Of a stretch of 52,744 bases of DNA, positions 43,088 through 50,511 are shown in pieces. The translations under genes and the position numbers were made by a program. The stretch is taken from positions 1 to 52,744 of the forward strand of contig CANHRE010000007.1 of the NCBI GenBank assembly GCA_947463095.1, in the 5' to 3' direction. The stretch comes from Flavobacteriales bacterium. GTDB taxonomy: Bacteria; Bacteroidota; Bacteroidia; NS11-12g; UBA955. Position 1 is the first letter of the stretch. Each line of letters starts with the position of its first letter. The notes below the pieces were generated by a model. The model was not told where the DNA came from and searched no databases. It saw nothing but the letters and a program-made list of their open reading frames with translations.

Positions 43088-43118
43088 ACTTACCACTTAC
43101 CACTTACCACTTATCCCT
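43088..43118 (+). repeat. Short ACTTACC tandem repeat
   Basis: Three perfect 7-bp ACTTACC units followed by a degenerate ACTTATCC. A similar tract follows core copy B (about 43577-43603) and copy C (about 48111-48130), so it is part of the larger repeat unit. Confidence 0.6.
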
Positions 43119-43148
43119 TACCACTATCCAAGCAGCCTTGATTTTTTG

Positions 43149-43176
43149 CTTACTTTTTCATCAAGGAAAAAGTAAG
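43149..43176 (+). other. Hairpin at the end of intergenic repeat unit A
   Basis: Perfect 11-bp stem CTTACTTTTTC/GAAAAAGTAAG with loop ATCAAG. Unit B carries the same loop and right arm, but its stem is reduced to 7 bp (43635-43654). It may be a terminator-like or RNA structure. Confidence 0.5.
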
Positions 43177-43303
43177 AGAAAAGAATAGTGTAAGGTTCAT
43201 TCAGTGGTGAGCAGAATCCCTAAGCGCTCTAAAATAAAATTTAGCCAAATTTGCCATCACTTAATTATTCACGGTTTCCCGCCGCTCGCTTCGCGTGGTA
43301 GTG

Positions 43304-43420
43304 CCTGCCCCCACTGAATTGCGTTAGCAATGAACTGTGGGGGAGCGTTTGGAACTACCCCCAATGGTTCGACGCGGCTCACCATGACAGACTTTATATG
43401 CTCACCATGACAGGCTTTTT
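43304..43420 (-). repeat. Inverted and rearranged copy of the palindromic repeat
   Basis: CAATGAACTGTGGGGGAGCG is close to the reverse complement of the CGCTCCCCCAC...CAGCTCATTG arm of the 42830 copy. It is followed by two CACCATGACAG ends, suggesting tandem or rearranged insertions. Confidence 0.5.
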
Positions 43421-43662
43421 GGCTCAACATGACATAAGACATTGCGAATTCCAACCCATCCCACCAACCACTATTCAGCAACGCCGCAAAAGGACCGGCC
43501 TCAAATGATGGGAGGCGTTAAACGCAGCAAGCAGACGCTAAAAGCCAAGGAAGCTCCGAGCCGCTCGGGGACCGGCACTTACCACTTACCACTTATCCCT
43601 TACCACTATCCAAGCAGCCTTGATATTTTGCATCCTTTTTCATCAAGGAAAAAGTAAGAGAC
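43383..43662 (+). repeat. Intergenic direct repeat, unit B (about 280 bp)
   Basis: Second copy of the unit at 42901-43180 in the same orientation, with the same order of sub-parts. The only ORF here (43442-43657) is a translation of the repeat and is not called as a gene. Confidence 0.7.
43480..43555 (+). repeat. 76-bp core repeat, copy B
   Basis: AACGCCGCAAAAGGACCGGC to CCAAGGAAGCT, nearly identical to copy C at 47900. It continues CCGAGCCGCTCGGGGACCGG, which serves as the uninterrupted reference for the insertion seen in copy C. Confidence 0.75.
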
Positions 43663-43798
43663 AATTCTTGCTTAAGGATTCAATAGGTTGGCACAGACCC
43701 CTGTCATAAGCATATATTCAAAATGAGCTCAGGATGACAGCACCATGACAGGCTTTCTTGCTTACCTTAACATGCTCTTCTGTTTTCGCAGAGCACCT

Positions 43799-45382
43799 TC
43801 AGGGTGCAGCAATCATTCCCCGCAAATCATCCAACGTATTGATTTCCTGCACCGTCTTATCGCGGCGCCAGCGCACCATGCGCGGAAAGCGCACCGCTAT
43901 GCCTGATTTATGCCGCTTGCTGGCACCAATACCTTCAAAGGCAACTTCAAAAACCAGCTGCGCCTCTACCGAACAAACCGGCCCAAAACGCTCAAGGGTA
44001 TGGTCTTTAATCCAGCGGTTGATGGCAGCAAACTCGTCGTCACTCAACCCTGAATAGGCCTTGGTAAAGGGCACCAGGTTCCGCTGGGCATCATAAACGG
44101 CGAAGGTGAAATCGGTATAAAGCCCGGCGCGGCGACCATGACCGCGTTGGGCATAAATCATCACCGCGTCCACGGTATAGGGATCTGTTTTCCATTTCCA
44201 CCAGGAGCCCTTGCGGCGTCCAGTCTGATAAGACGCATCCCGTTGCTTGAGCATAAAGCCTTCAGCCAGGTGTTCCCGGGCCTGAGCGTGCAGGTCCTTC
44301 AACCCTGACCAGCTGTCAAACGCCACCAGGGGCGAAATTCCCAGAGTGGGCAAATCCAGGCGTGCTACCAAGGCTTCCAGCAACGCCCTTCGCTCCTGCT
44401 GCGGTTTCCGGCGGATGTCTTCACCTTCCCATTCCAAAAGATCATAAGCCAGCATGACCACCGGAGCCTTTTTCATGGTGGCCGCCGACACCTGCTTCCG
44501 GCCCAATCTTGACTGCAACACCTGAAAGGGCAGCGGCTTCCCTTCGCTCCAGGCCAGCACCTCACCATCCACCACTGCCTGTATATCTGCCAGCGCCGGA
44601 TGCGATACCAGCTCCGGAAACTGTGCACTGATCAGCTCTTCACCCCGCGACCACAGATGCACCTGTCCCCCACGCGCAACCAACTGCCCACGGATGCCGT
44701 CCCACTTCCACTCTGCAAACCAGTCTTCGGGCTTGCCCAAGTGCGCTAAGTCCTGCTCTAATGGATAGGCCAGATAAAAGGGATAAAGCCGCGCATCATC
44801 GCGACGCTCGTCGAGCAGCAATTCCTGCCAGCCTGTTGTTTGCGGACTCCAGTTCCCCGAAAGGCGCAAGGCCACCACCGCGTCTTCCAGACCCAAAAGC
44901 CTGGCAAGTGCCTGCACGAGCAACTGCTGCGACACACCTACCCTGAAACCACCGGTAATCAGCTTATTGAACACAAAACGTTCATGCCTGCCCATGCCCA
45001 TCCATATGCTATGCACAGCTTCCCGCACCTCTGCGGATTCACGGCTTTTCCAGGAACTGATTTCTTCCATGCATTCCGCCAGCGACATCCGGCAATGCTC
45101 CACGCCTTCCGGAACCAGGGCTGCCAGGCATTCGCTCATGTCGCCGGCAATATGCCAGCATTCATCTACCAACCAAAGCGGAATTCCCGCCATTTCACCG
45201 GCCCAGGCGCGCAGCATGGTGGTGTTGATGCTCCGTCGCGGCCTGCGGTGCGTGAACAGTGCCACGGCCCAAACACGGTCGGCCTCCGGCGCTTCCCTGA
45301 AATAGTCCATCAGGGCTTCCTTCTTTTTGGTTGTTGAAGTGGTTTGGTCTAAAGCGGCGATGAGGTGGGCGAATTGTTTCAT
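43799..45382 (-). CDS. ATP-dependent DNA ligase of the ligase-associated repair set
   Basis: A 527-residue ATP-dependent DNA ligase. An N-terminal all-helical DNA-binding domain (about 1-190) precedes the nucleotidyltransferase core with the adenylation motif EWKWDGIRGQL (Lys as nucleophile, about 216). Further motifs are VDGEVLAW (III), EGFMLKQRDA (IV) and GSWWKWKTDPYTVDAV (V). An OB-fold C-terminal part ends with RFPRMVRWRRDK. It belongs to the bacterial family found with an Lhr-core helicase, MBL exonuclease and phosphoesterase. Its ATG overlaps the stop of the exonuclease gene by 4 bp (ATGA type), so the two are translationally coupled. Repeats fill the gap downstream of its stop. Confidence 0.95.
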   Translation of the reverse strand: MKQFAHLIAALDQTTSTTKKKEALMDYFREAPEADRVWAVALFTHRRPRRSINTTMLRAWAGEMAGIPLWLVDECWHIAGDMSECLAALVPEGVEHCRMSLAECMEEISSWKSRESAEVREAVHSIWMGMGRHERFVFNKLITGGFRVGVSQQLLVQALARLLGLEDAVVALRLSGNWSPQTTGWQELLLDERRDDARLYPFYLAYPLEQDLAHLGKPEDWFAEWKWDGIRGQLVARGGQVHLWSRGEELISAQFPELVSHPALADIQAVVDGEVLAWSEGKPLPFQVLQSRLGRKQVSAATMKKAPVVMLAYDLLEWEGEDIRRKPQQERRALLEALVARLDLPTLGISPLVAFDSWSGLKDLHAQAREHLAEGFMLKQRDASYQTGRRKGSWWKWKTDPYTVDAVMIYAQRGHGRRAGLYTDFTFAVYDAQRNLVPFTKAYSGLSDDEFAAINRWIKDHTLERFGPVCSVEAQLVFEVAFEGIGASKRHKSGIAVRFPRMVRWRRDKTVQEINTLDDLRGMIAAP

Positions 45383-46395
45383 TCTGTTCCCTCCTCGCGC
45401 ATATCGGCAGATTCACCGGTGAAGTTGGCGCGCACCACCTGGGCATCCAGTCCGTGCATTTCATTCAGATAGCGCGAAAACAGCGCCGCATAGCCGTGGG
45501 TAACAAATACCTGTGCAGCGCCGGTGGCCAGCACCGCGGAACGAAGGCCATCCCAGTCGGCATGGTCGCTCAGGGCAAATCCACGCTCGGCATTCATCCA
45601 CCTGCGGGTTCCGCGCAGCGCCATCCAGCCGCTGGCTGCAGCCTCAGCATAAGGCTCAAAGCGCTTGGTCCAGTTGCTCTCGGCTACCGAGGCGGGTGCG
45701 ATGATTACCGTACCCGGCGCAATATGCTGTTGTCCTGAAACCAAAGGCGGGTTGGGAATATCGAGTCCTGCGGCCAGCAGCGCCAGATTGGTATTGCGCA
45801 CGGAACCATGCACCAGCATGGGTACTCCAGCTGCATGCAGGGCGCACATGATGCGCTGTGCTTTCCCCAGCGAATAGGCATGGATGAAGGCATTGCGCCC
45901 TTCGGCAGCAAGACCGCGTATCCATTGAAGCATATCGGCAACCACTTCCTCCTGGGGCCTCCAGCGAAACAAAGGAAGGCCGAAGGTGCTTTCCGTTACA
46001 AAATGGGTGCAGCGTATGGGCTCAAAAGGCGTGCTGAGGCCATCGTTTTCCGTTTTATAATCGCCGGAAAGCACCCATACCTCATCTTTATAAGCCACGC
46101 GCACCTGCGCCGAGCCGGGAATATGCCCTGCCGGGTGTAGGCTCAGTTCCACTCCGTTGATAAAACGCTTTTCGCCGTACTCCAGTGTTTCCAGGCTGAT
46201 GTCGGAACCCAGACGCAGACGCATCACTGGCCCCGACACGCGATGGGCGAGGTAGTGGCCATGCCCGCGGTAGGAATGGTCGGAATGGGCATGCGTAATG
46301 ACGGCACGCGGCACCGGCTTCCAGGGGTCTATATAGAAATCACCCCGGGCACAATAGAAACCCCGTTCCGTAAAGCTGATCAACACAAGCGACAA
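45379..46395 (-). CDS. Ligase-associated MBL-fold DNA exonuclease
   Basis: 338 residues with the metallo-beta-lactamase/beta-CASP metal motif THAHSDHS (about 35-42) and further metal ligands in HPAGHIPGSAQV and LSGDYKTE. The family signature ERGFYCARGDFYIDPWKPV at the N-terminus matches ligase-associated repair exonucleases. Family members are manganese-dependent nucleases. No ATG is available: the ORF opens with TTG (46395), and a GTG three codons later is an alternative. The gene precedes and overlaps the ligase gene by 4 bp. It is divergent from the MFS transporter. Confidence 0.93.
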   Translation of the reverse strand: MSLVLISFTERGFYCARGDFYIDPWKPVPRAVITHAHSDHSYRGHGHYLAHRVSGPVMRLRLGSDISLETLEYGEKRFINGVELSLHPAGHIPGSAQVRVAYKDEVWVLSGDYKTENDGLSTPFEPIRCTHFVTESTFGLPLFRWRPQEEVVADMLQWIRGLAAEGRNAFIHAYSLGKAQRIMCALHAAGVPMLVHGSVRNTNLALLAAGLDIPNPPLVSGQQHIAPGTVIIAPASVAESNWTKRFEPYAEAAASGWMALRGTRRWMNAERGFALSDHADWDGLRSAVLATGAAQVFVTHGYAALFSRYLNEMHGLDAQVVRANFTGESADMREEGTE

Positions 46396-46439
46396 ACTTC
46401 GTGAAGCAGGATTATGTTTGGGTCATTTAGCCGGAAAGC

Positions 46440-46473
46440 TTTGCAATTTTCGATGATGCAGAACATAGTTTTG
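46440..46473 (+). promoter_or_regulatory. Promoter of the MFS transporter gene
   Basis: -33 TTTG (46440-46443), 22-bp spacer, -7 TAGTTTTG (46466-46473), which fits the Bacteroidota TTTG/TAnnTTTG promoter well. The ATG follows 23 bases after the -7 box. It is the most complete promoter in the window. Confidence 0.6.
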
Positions 46474-46496
46474 TTTGCGGAAGCAAGCAGCTTTCT

Positions 46497-47660
46497 ATGT
46501 TTCGCCACATCACAAATACCGTATGGGTATTATCCCTGGTGAGCCTGTTCACCGACATGGCCAGCGAGATGCTGTACCCCGTCATGCCACTCTACCTGAA
46601 GCAAATAGGTTTTTCGGTGTTGCTCATCGGGATCCTCGAAGGCATGGCAGAGGCCACGGCGGGGTTGAGCAAAGGCTACTTCGGCAGACAATCTGACCTG
46701 TCCGGCAAGCGCGTTCCTTTTGTACAGTGGGGATATTCCCTGAGCGCGGTTGCCAAGCCACTGCTGGCTTTGTGGACACACCCCGCGTGGGTATTCGGGG
46801 CGCGCACCCTGGACAGGCTGGGTAAAGGCATCCGAACAGGCGCCCGAGACGCCCTGCTCTCTGATGAATCAGCTTCCGGAAGGAAAGGCACCGTTTTTGG
46901 ATTCCACCGCTCTATGGATACCCTGGGCGCTGCCCTCGGACCGGCACTGGCCCTGCTTTATCTGAACTTCTACCCACAGCATTACCGCGAACTGTTCCTG
47001 CTGGCCTTCTTTCCGGGTTTCCTTGCCATGCTGAGTACCCTGTGGCTTCGCCCGAAAACCCTGACATTAAAGCCTAAAAGACCCAAACCATCCTTTTTTA
47101 GTGCCATGAGTTACTGGCGCCATAGTCCGCAGGCGTACAGAAAACTCAGCGCCGGACTGCTGGTATTCGCCCTGTTCAACAGCTCTGATGTGTTCCTGCT
47201 GCTTCGCGCACGTGAAAGCGGCATGGATGACCCATCGCTCATTGGCATATATATCGCCTACAACTTGGTGTACGCACTGAGCTCCTATCCTCTTGGGATA
47301 CTGGCTGACCGCATCGGTTTGAAAAACATCCTGTTGTTCGGCATGCTGGTTTTCTCTCTGGTTTATGCCGGGATGGCTTTTTCAGAAAACACCTTCATAC
47401 TGGGCTCCCTATTCCTCCTATACGGATTATATGCCGCCGCCACCGACGGGATATCCAAAGCGTGGATCAGCGGAATCGTGGAGCGCAAGGATTCAGCCAC
47501 AGCCTTGGGCAGTTTTGCGGGTTTTCAGAGCATTGCTGCCTTGCTGGCCAGCACCTTGACCGGCTTGCTTTGGATGCTGGCCGGAGCCGAATTCAGTTTG
47601 TTGTGCTCCGCCGTGGCTGCTTGTGGCGTAGCGGTTTACCTGAGGTTTTTTGTGCGGTGA
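46497..47660 (+). CDS. MFS transporter
   Basis: A 387-residue protein with about 12 membrane segments. The N-terminal half has SLVSLFTDMASEMLYPVMPLYL and GRQSDLSGKRVP (loop 2-3). DRLGKGIRTGARDAL and the next helix are typical of a bacterial MFS subgroup whose members are often annotated as hypothetical transporters. The second half shows YPLGILADRIGLKN, the duplicated loop motif. The substrate cannot be read from the sequence. It stands alone between the divergent repair-exonuclease gene and a repeat-filled gap. Confidence 0.9.
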   Translation: MFRHITNTVWVLSLVSLFTDMASEMLYPVMPLYLKQIGFSVLLIGILEGMAEATAGLSKGYFGRQSDLSGKRVPFVQWGYSLSAVAKPLLALWTHPAWVFGARTLDRLGKGIRTGARDALLSDESASGRKGTVFGFHRSMDTLGAALGPALALLYLNFYPQHYRELFLLAFFPGFLAMLSTLWLRPKTLTLKPKRPKPSFFSAMSYWRHSPQAYRKLSAGLLVFALFNSSDVFLLLRARESGMDDPSLIGIYIAYNLVYALSSYPLGILADRIGLKNILLFGMLVFSLVYAGMAFSENTFILGSLFLLYGLYAAATDGISKAWISGIVERKDSATALGSFAGFQSIAALLASTLTGLLWMLAGAEFSLLCSAVAACGVAVYLRFFVR

Positions 47661-47688
47661 TTTGGGAGTTCGTAAGTTTTGGAGTTCC

Positions 47689-47779
47689 TGTCATGGTGTC
47701 CCTCGGTTACGCTCCACCACCCCCACGGTGTCTTGCTACGCGTCATAGTGAGTTCATCGAACTACAGTGGGGGCAATCC
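47689..47779 (+). repeat. Palindromic repeat copy downstream of the MFS gene
   Basis: TGTCATGGTGTCCCTCGG, then CTCCACCACCCCCACGG, then on the far side CAGTGGGGGCAATCC. It is the same layout as the 42830 copy with a different spacer. It begins 28 bp after the MFS stop and may act as a transcript-end hairpin. Confidence 0.6.
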
Positions 47780-47899
47780 AGGGGGGGGTAGACGCCTCGC
47801 TCGGGCGGGGCTTACCTAAATTCTAGGCACCCCAATTTCGCAAGCTACTACCGAACAAGTGGAGGCTGTCCCTAACCATTTTTATCCATTCCACCAAAC

Positions 47900-47975
47900 A
47901 ACGCCGCAAAAGGATCGGCCTCAAATGATGGGAGGCGTTAAACGCAGCAAGCAGACGCTAAATGCCAAGGAAGCT
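47900..47975 (+). repeat. 76-bp core repeat, copy C
   Basis: AACGCCGCAAAAGGATCGGC to CCAAGGAAGCT. It is nearly identical to copy B 4.4 kb away. Its right flank is split by the palindromic insert at 47987-48098. Confidence 0.75.
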
Positions 47976-47986
47976 CCGAGCTGCTC

Positions 47987-48098
47987 GACTCCCCCTGTCG
48001 CTGCGCTTACGGGGCAAGCTGCTCCCCCACCCCCACGGTGTCTTGCTGCGCAATCCATTGGGGGCAAGCAGTTGCTTTGCTACTCGGTGGGGGCAGGC
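47987..48098 (+). mobile_element. Palindromic element inserted into a copy of the 76-bp repeat unit
   Basis: Copy B reads GAGCCGCTC then GGGGACCGGCAC without a break. Copy C reads GAGCTGCTC, then about 112 extra bases, then GGGGACCGGCTC. The extra DNA contains CTCCCCCACCCCCACGGTG and TCGGTGGGGGCAGGC arms of the palindromic family plus an inner GGGGCAAGC/GCTTGCCCC pair. It therefore behaves like a MITE- or REP-type element that moved into an existing repeat. It encodes no protein. The exact ends are uncertain by 1-2 bp because of the G run. Confidence 0.6.
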
Positions 48099-48135
48099 GG
48101 GGACCGGCTCTTACCACTTACCACTTATCCTGTGT

Positions 48136-48178
48136 ATTCCGGCGATATTGACCCCCTATTCCGGGAAGTTGACCCCCC
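48136..48178. repeat. Two tandem ATTCCGG...TTGACCCCC units, possible IS end remnant
   Basis: ATTCCGGCGATATTGACCCC and ATTCCGGGAAGTTGACCCCC follow one another directly. Repeated TTGACCCCC motifs of this type remind me of the ends of some IS21-family elements (from memory, not searched). No transposase gene is nearby, so this would be a solo end. It lies about 90 bp upstream of the S46 peptidase start. Confidence 0.4.
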
Positions 48179-48267
48179 TGCTTACACAACAGGAGGCTAC
48201 TTCATCGATACCTGTACAAATTCTAAACGGGAAAGCGGATATTTGCCCGTTGTTTCCCCAAGCAAAC

Positions 48268-50439
48268 ATGAAAAAACTCATATTCACCCTGATTTTGGGC
48301 GCCTTTGCAAGCATGCAAGTGCGCGCCGACGAAGGCATGTGGCCGCTGACCATGCTGGCCAAACTGCAGGATGCCATGCAGGCCAAAGGTCTTAAGTTGA
48401 CCGCAGAAGACATTTACAGCATCAACAAAAGCTGTCTTAAAGACGCGGTGGTAAGGCTCACCACCAAGCAAGGTCGTATGTTCTGCTCTGGTGAAATCAT
48501 CTCCGAGCAGGGCCTGTTCCTCACCAACCACCACTGCGGATTCGGTGCTATTCAGGAACTGAGTACCACCGCCGACAACATCCTGGAAAACGGCTTCTGG
48601 GCTAAAGACCAAAGTCAGGAGAGGCCTGCCAGCTTCCATATTGCCCTGCTGGCCAAGGTGGAAGATGTGACCGACATGGTGCTCGATGGCATTGCCATCA
48701 ACGGTTCTGAAGCTGAACGCAGCAAAGCTGTATCTGAAGCCGTGCAAAAGATGACCAAAAAACTCACGGACAGCGAAAAAGAGCAAGGCAAAGAATACAA
48801 GGTAGAACTCGTTCCTTTTTACAACGGCAACCGCTTCCTGGCTATGTATTATGTGGTTTACAAGGACATCCGCCTGGTAGGAACCCCTCCACAGAACATC
48901 GGCAAGTTTGGCGGTGAAACCGACAACTGGATGTGGCCCCGCCATACCGCAGACTTCAGCATGTTCCGCATATACGTGGGCGCTGACAACAAGCCTGCTG
49001 AATACAATGCCGCCAACAAACCCTATGCACCCAAACACTTCTTCCCGATTTCCCTGCAAGGCACCAAGCAGGGCGACTTCGCCATGATTATGGGCTATCC
49101 CGGAAGAACCTCGCGTTATACCTACAGCGAAGGCATTCGCTACTTCAGTGAAAAAGACCGCCCCGCCCGCGTGGACGTGCGCCGCAAGGTGCTTGACCTT
49201 TATGAAGAGTACATGTTCAAAGATCCGGCCATCAAGCTGATGTATGCCGATAAATACGCCGGACTGAGCAACTACTGGAAGAAATTTATGGGTGAGCGCG
49301 ACGGACTGAAAAAACTGAATATTTACGAACGCCGCAAAGCTGAAGAACGCGCCTTTGAAAGCTGGATGAATGCTGAAGAAGTGCGCAAAGGGACTTACGG
49401 CGAGGTAATGGGTCTTTATGATGAAGCCTATCAGGGTCTGAGCCAGTACGGTATGTTCGGGCTTTACCTCGGAGAGGCCGTAATGAACTGCCAACCATTC
49501 TCCGTAGCAGCTTCTTATACAGAACTCGCCAACCTGCTTGCCGATAAAACCAAACAGGCGGAAGCTAAAGAAATGGCCGGCAAGATGATGGGCTCGGTAG
49601 ATGAAACCTACAAAGAGTTTTATGCACCCATCGAGAAGAATGTGCTGGCCGCCATGATGAAGATGGTTTATGAAGGTTTAGACCCCACGCTTCAGCCATT
49701 GGAGTTCCGCAACTGGATTGCAAAATACAAGAACGACTACCAGCGTTTGGCCGATGATGTGTTCAAACGTTCTATGTTCGCCGACGGCGCCAAACTGAAA
49801 GCCTTCCTCGCCAAACCTTCCGCAGCCATCAGCAAAGATCCGGTCATGATGATCTGGCAGGCCTTCAATAAGAAGAGCGCCGAACTTCAGCCGGCGATGA
49901 TGGCCGTCAACACCAAACTGGGACGCGCCAACCGCCTGTTCCAAAGCGCCATGCTCGAGATGAACCGCGACGGCAAACTGATTACGCCCGATGCCAACGC
50001 AAGCATGCGTCTTACCTATGGCACTGTGCTGAGCTACGACGCCCGTGATGCCGTTCACTACAACGAATTCACCACCCAGAAGGGCGTGCTCGAAAAGTAC
50101 ACCCCCGGCGATATTGAATTCGATGCGCCCAAAAAGCTGATTGATATGCTGCGCAGCAAGGATTTCGGTAACTATGCGAACGCTGAAGGCAATCTGCCCG
50201 TGTGCTTCCTGACCAACCACGACATCACCGGCGGCAACAGCGGCAGCCCCGTGCTGAACGCTGAGGGCCACCTGATTGGCACCGCCTTCGACGGCAACTG
50301 GGAAGCCATCTCCTCCGACTTCGCCTTTGAACCCGACCTACAGCGTACCATCTCCCTCGACGTGCGCTACACCCTGTTCATCATGGACAAGTTCGGCGGC
50401 GCCGGACACCTGTTGAATGAAATGAAGATTATTCGCTAA
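48268..50439 (+). CDS. dpp7: S46-family dipeptidyl-peptidase, DPP7 type
   Basis: 723 residues from ATG 48268 (MKKLIFTLILGAFASMQVRA signal peptide). The longer ORF-track start runs through repeat DNA and is rejected. It removes dipeptides from peptides in the periplasm for amino-acid nutrition. The serine-protease triad is visible: His in TNHHCGFGA, Asp in RHTADFSMFR, Ser in GGNSGSPV. The residue 18 positions after the catalytic Ser, which is Arg in Asp/Glu-specific DPP11 and Gly in DPP7, is Gly here (AFDGNWEA), predicting preference for hydrophobic P1 residues. Length matches the family (about 710-720). It is followed by a strong terminator and convergent with the ATPase gene. Confidence 0.95.
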   Translation: MKKLIFTLILGAFASMQVRADEGMWPLTMLAKLQDAMQAKGLKLTAEDIYSINKSCLKDAVVRLTTKQGRMFCSGEIISEQGLFLTNHHCGFGAIQELSTTADNILENGFWAKDQSQERPASFHIALLAKVEDVTDMVLDGIAINGSEAERSKAVSEAVQKMTKKLTDSEKEQGKEYKVELVPFYNGNRFLAMYYVVYKDIRLVGTPPQNIGKFGGETDNWMWPRHTADFSMFRIYVGADNKPAEYNAANKPYAPKHFFPISLQGTKQGDFAMIMGYPGRTSRYTYSEGIRYFSEKDRPARVDVRRKVLDLYEEYMFKDPAIKLMYADKYAGLSNYWKKFMGERDGLKKLNIYERRKAEERAFESWMNAEEVRKGTYGEVMGLYDEAYQGLSQYGMFGLYLGEAVMNCQPFSVAASYTELANLLADKTKQAEAKEMAGKMMGSVDETYKEFYAPIEKNVLAAMMKMVYEGLDPTLQPLEFRNWIAKYKNDYQRLADDVFKRSMFADGAKLKAFLAKPSAAISKDPVMMIWQAFNKKSAELQPAMMAVNTKLGRANRLFQSAMLEMNRDGKLITPDANASMRLTYGTVLSYDARDAVHYNEFTTQKGVLEKYTPGDIEFDAPKKLIDMLRSKDFGNYANAEGNLPVCFLTNHDITGGNSGSPVLNAEGHLIGTAFDGNWEAISSDFAFEPDLQRTISLDVRYTLFIMDKFGGAGHLLNEMKIIR

Positions 50440-50456
50440 GCTTTAACGCAGAAAAC

Positions 50457-50489
50457 AAAAACCGGTCTCGAAAAGGGGCCGGTTTTTTT
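50457..50489 (+). terminator. Terminator of the S46 peptidase gene
   Basis: Stem AAAAACCGG/CCGGTTTTT with a 13-nt loop and a seven-T run, 18 bp after the stop. The A-rich left arm makes it work in principle in both directions, serving the convergent ATPase gene as well. Confidence 0.85.
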
Positions 50490-50511
50490 GTGCTCGAATT
50501 GGTGATTACAT

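Larger units (their letters stand above)
42901..43180 (+). repeat. Intergenic direct repeat, unit A (about 280 bp)
   Basis: Matches unit B at 43383-43662 at a constant offset of about 482 bp. Shared parts in order: CACCATGACAGG, TTTTGGCTC, CATAAG, the 76-bp core, an ACTTACC microsatellite, ACTATCCAAGCAGCCTTGAT and a TTTTTCATCAAGGAAAAAG hairpin. No gene, tRNA or clear promoter is seen in the 42748-43798 gap beyond these repeats. Confidence 0.7.

Noticed and set aside
47962-48267. N-terminal extension of the S46 peptidase ORF
   Set aside because: It lies in repeat DNA, and the ATG at 48268 gives a proper signal peptide and the normal family length.
47859-48395. 178-codon ORF containing TPQKDRPQMMGGVKRSKQ, also seen in ORF 43442-43657
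   Set aside because: It is a translation of the 76-bp intergenic repeat. Copy A changes Q-T to P-P, the frames continue into unrelated palindromic DNA, and there is no conserved start. Some differences are silent, so a short peptide cannot be fully excluded.
48223-49494. 423-codon minus-strand ORF opposite the S46 peptidase
   Set aside because: Antisense shadow; the plus-strand frame has all catalytic residues.
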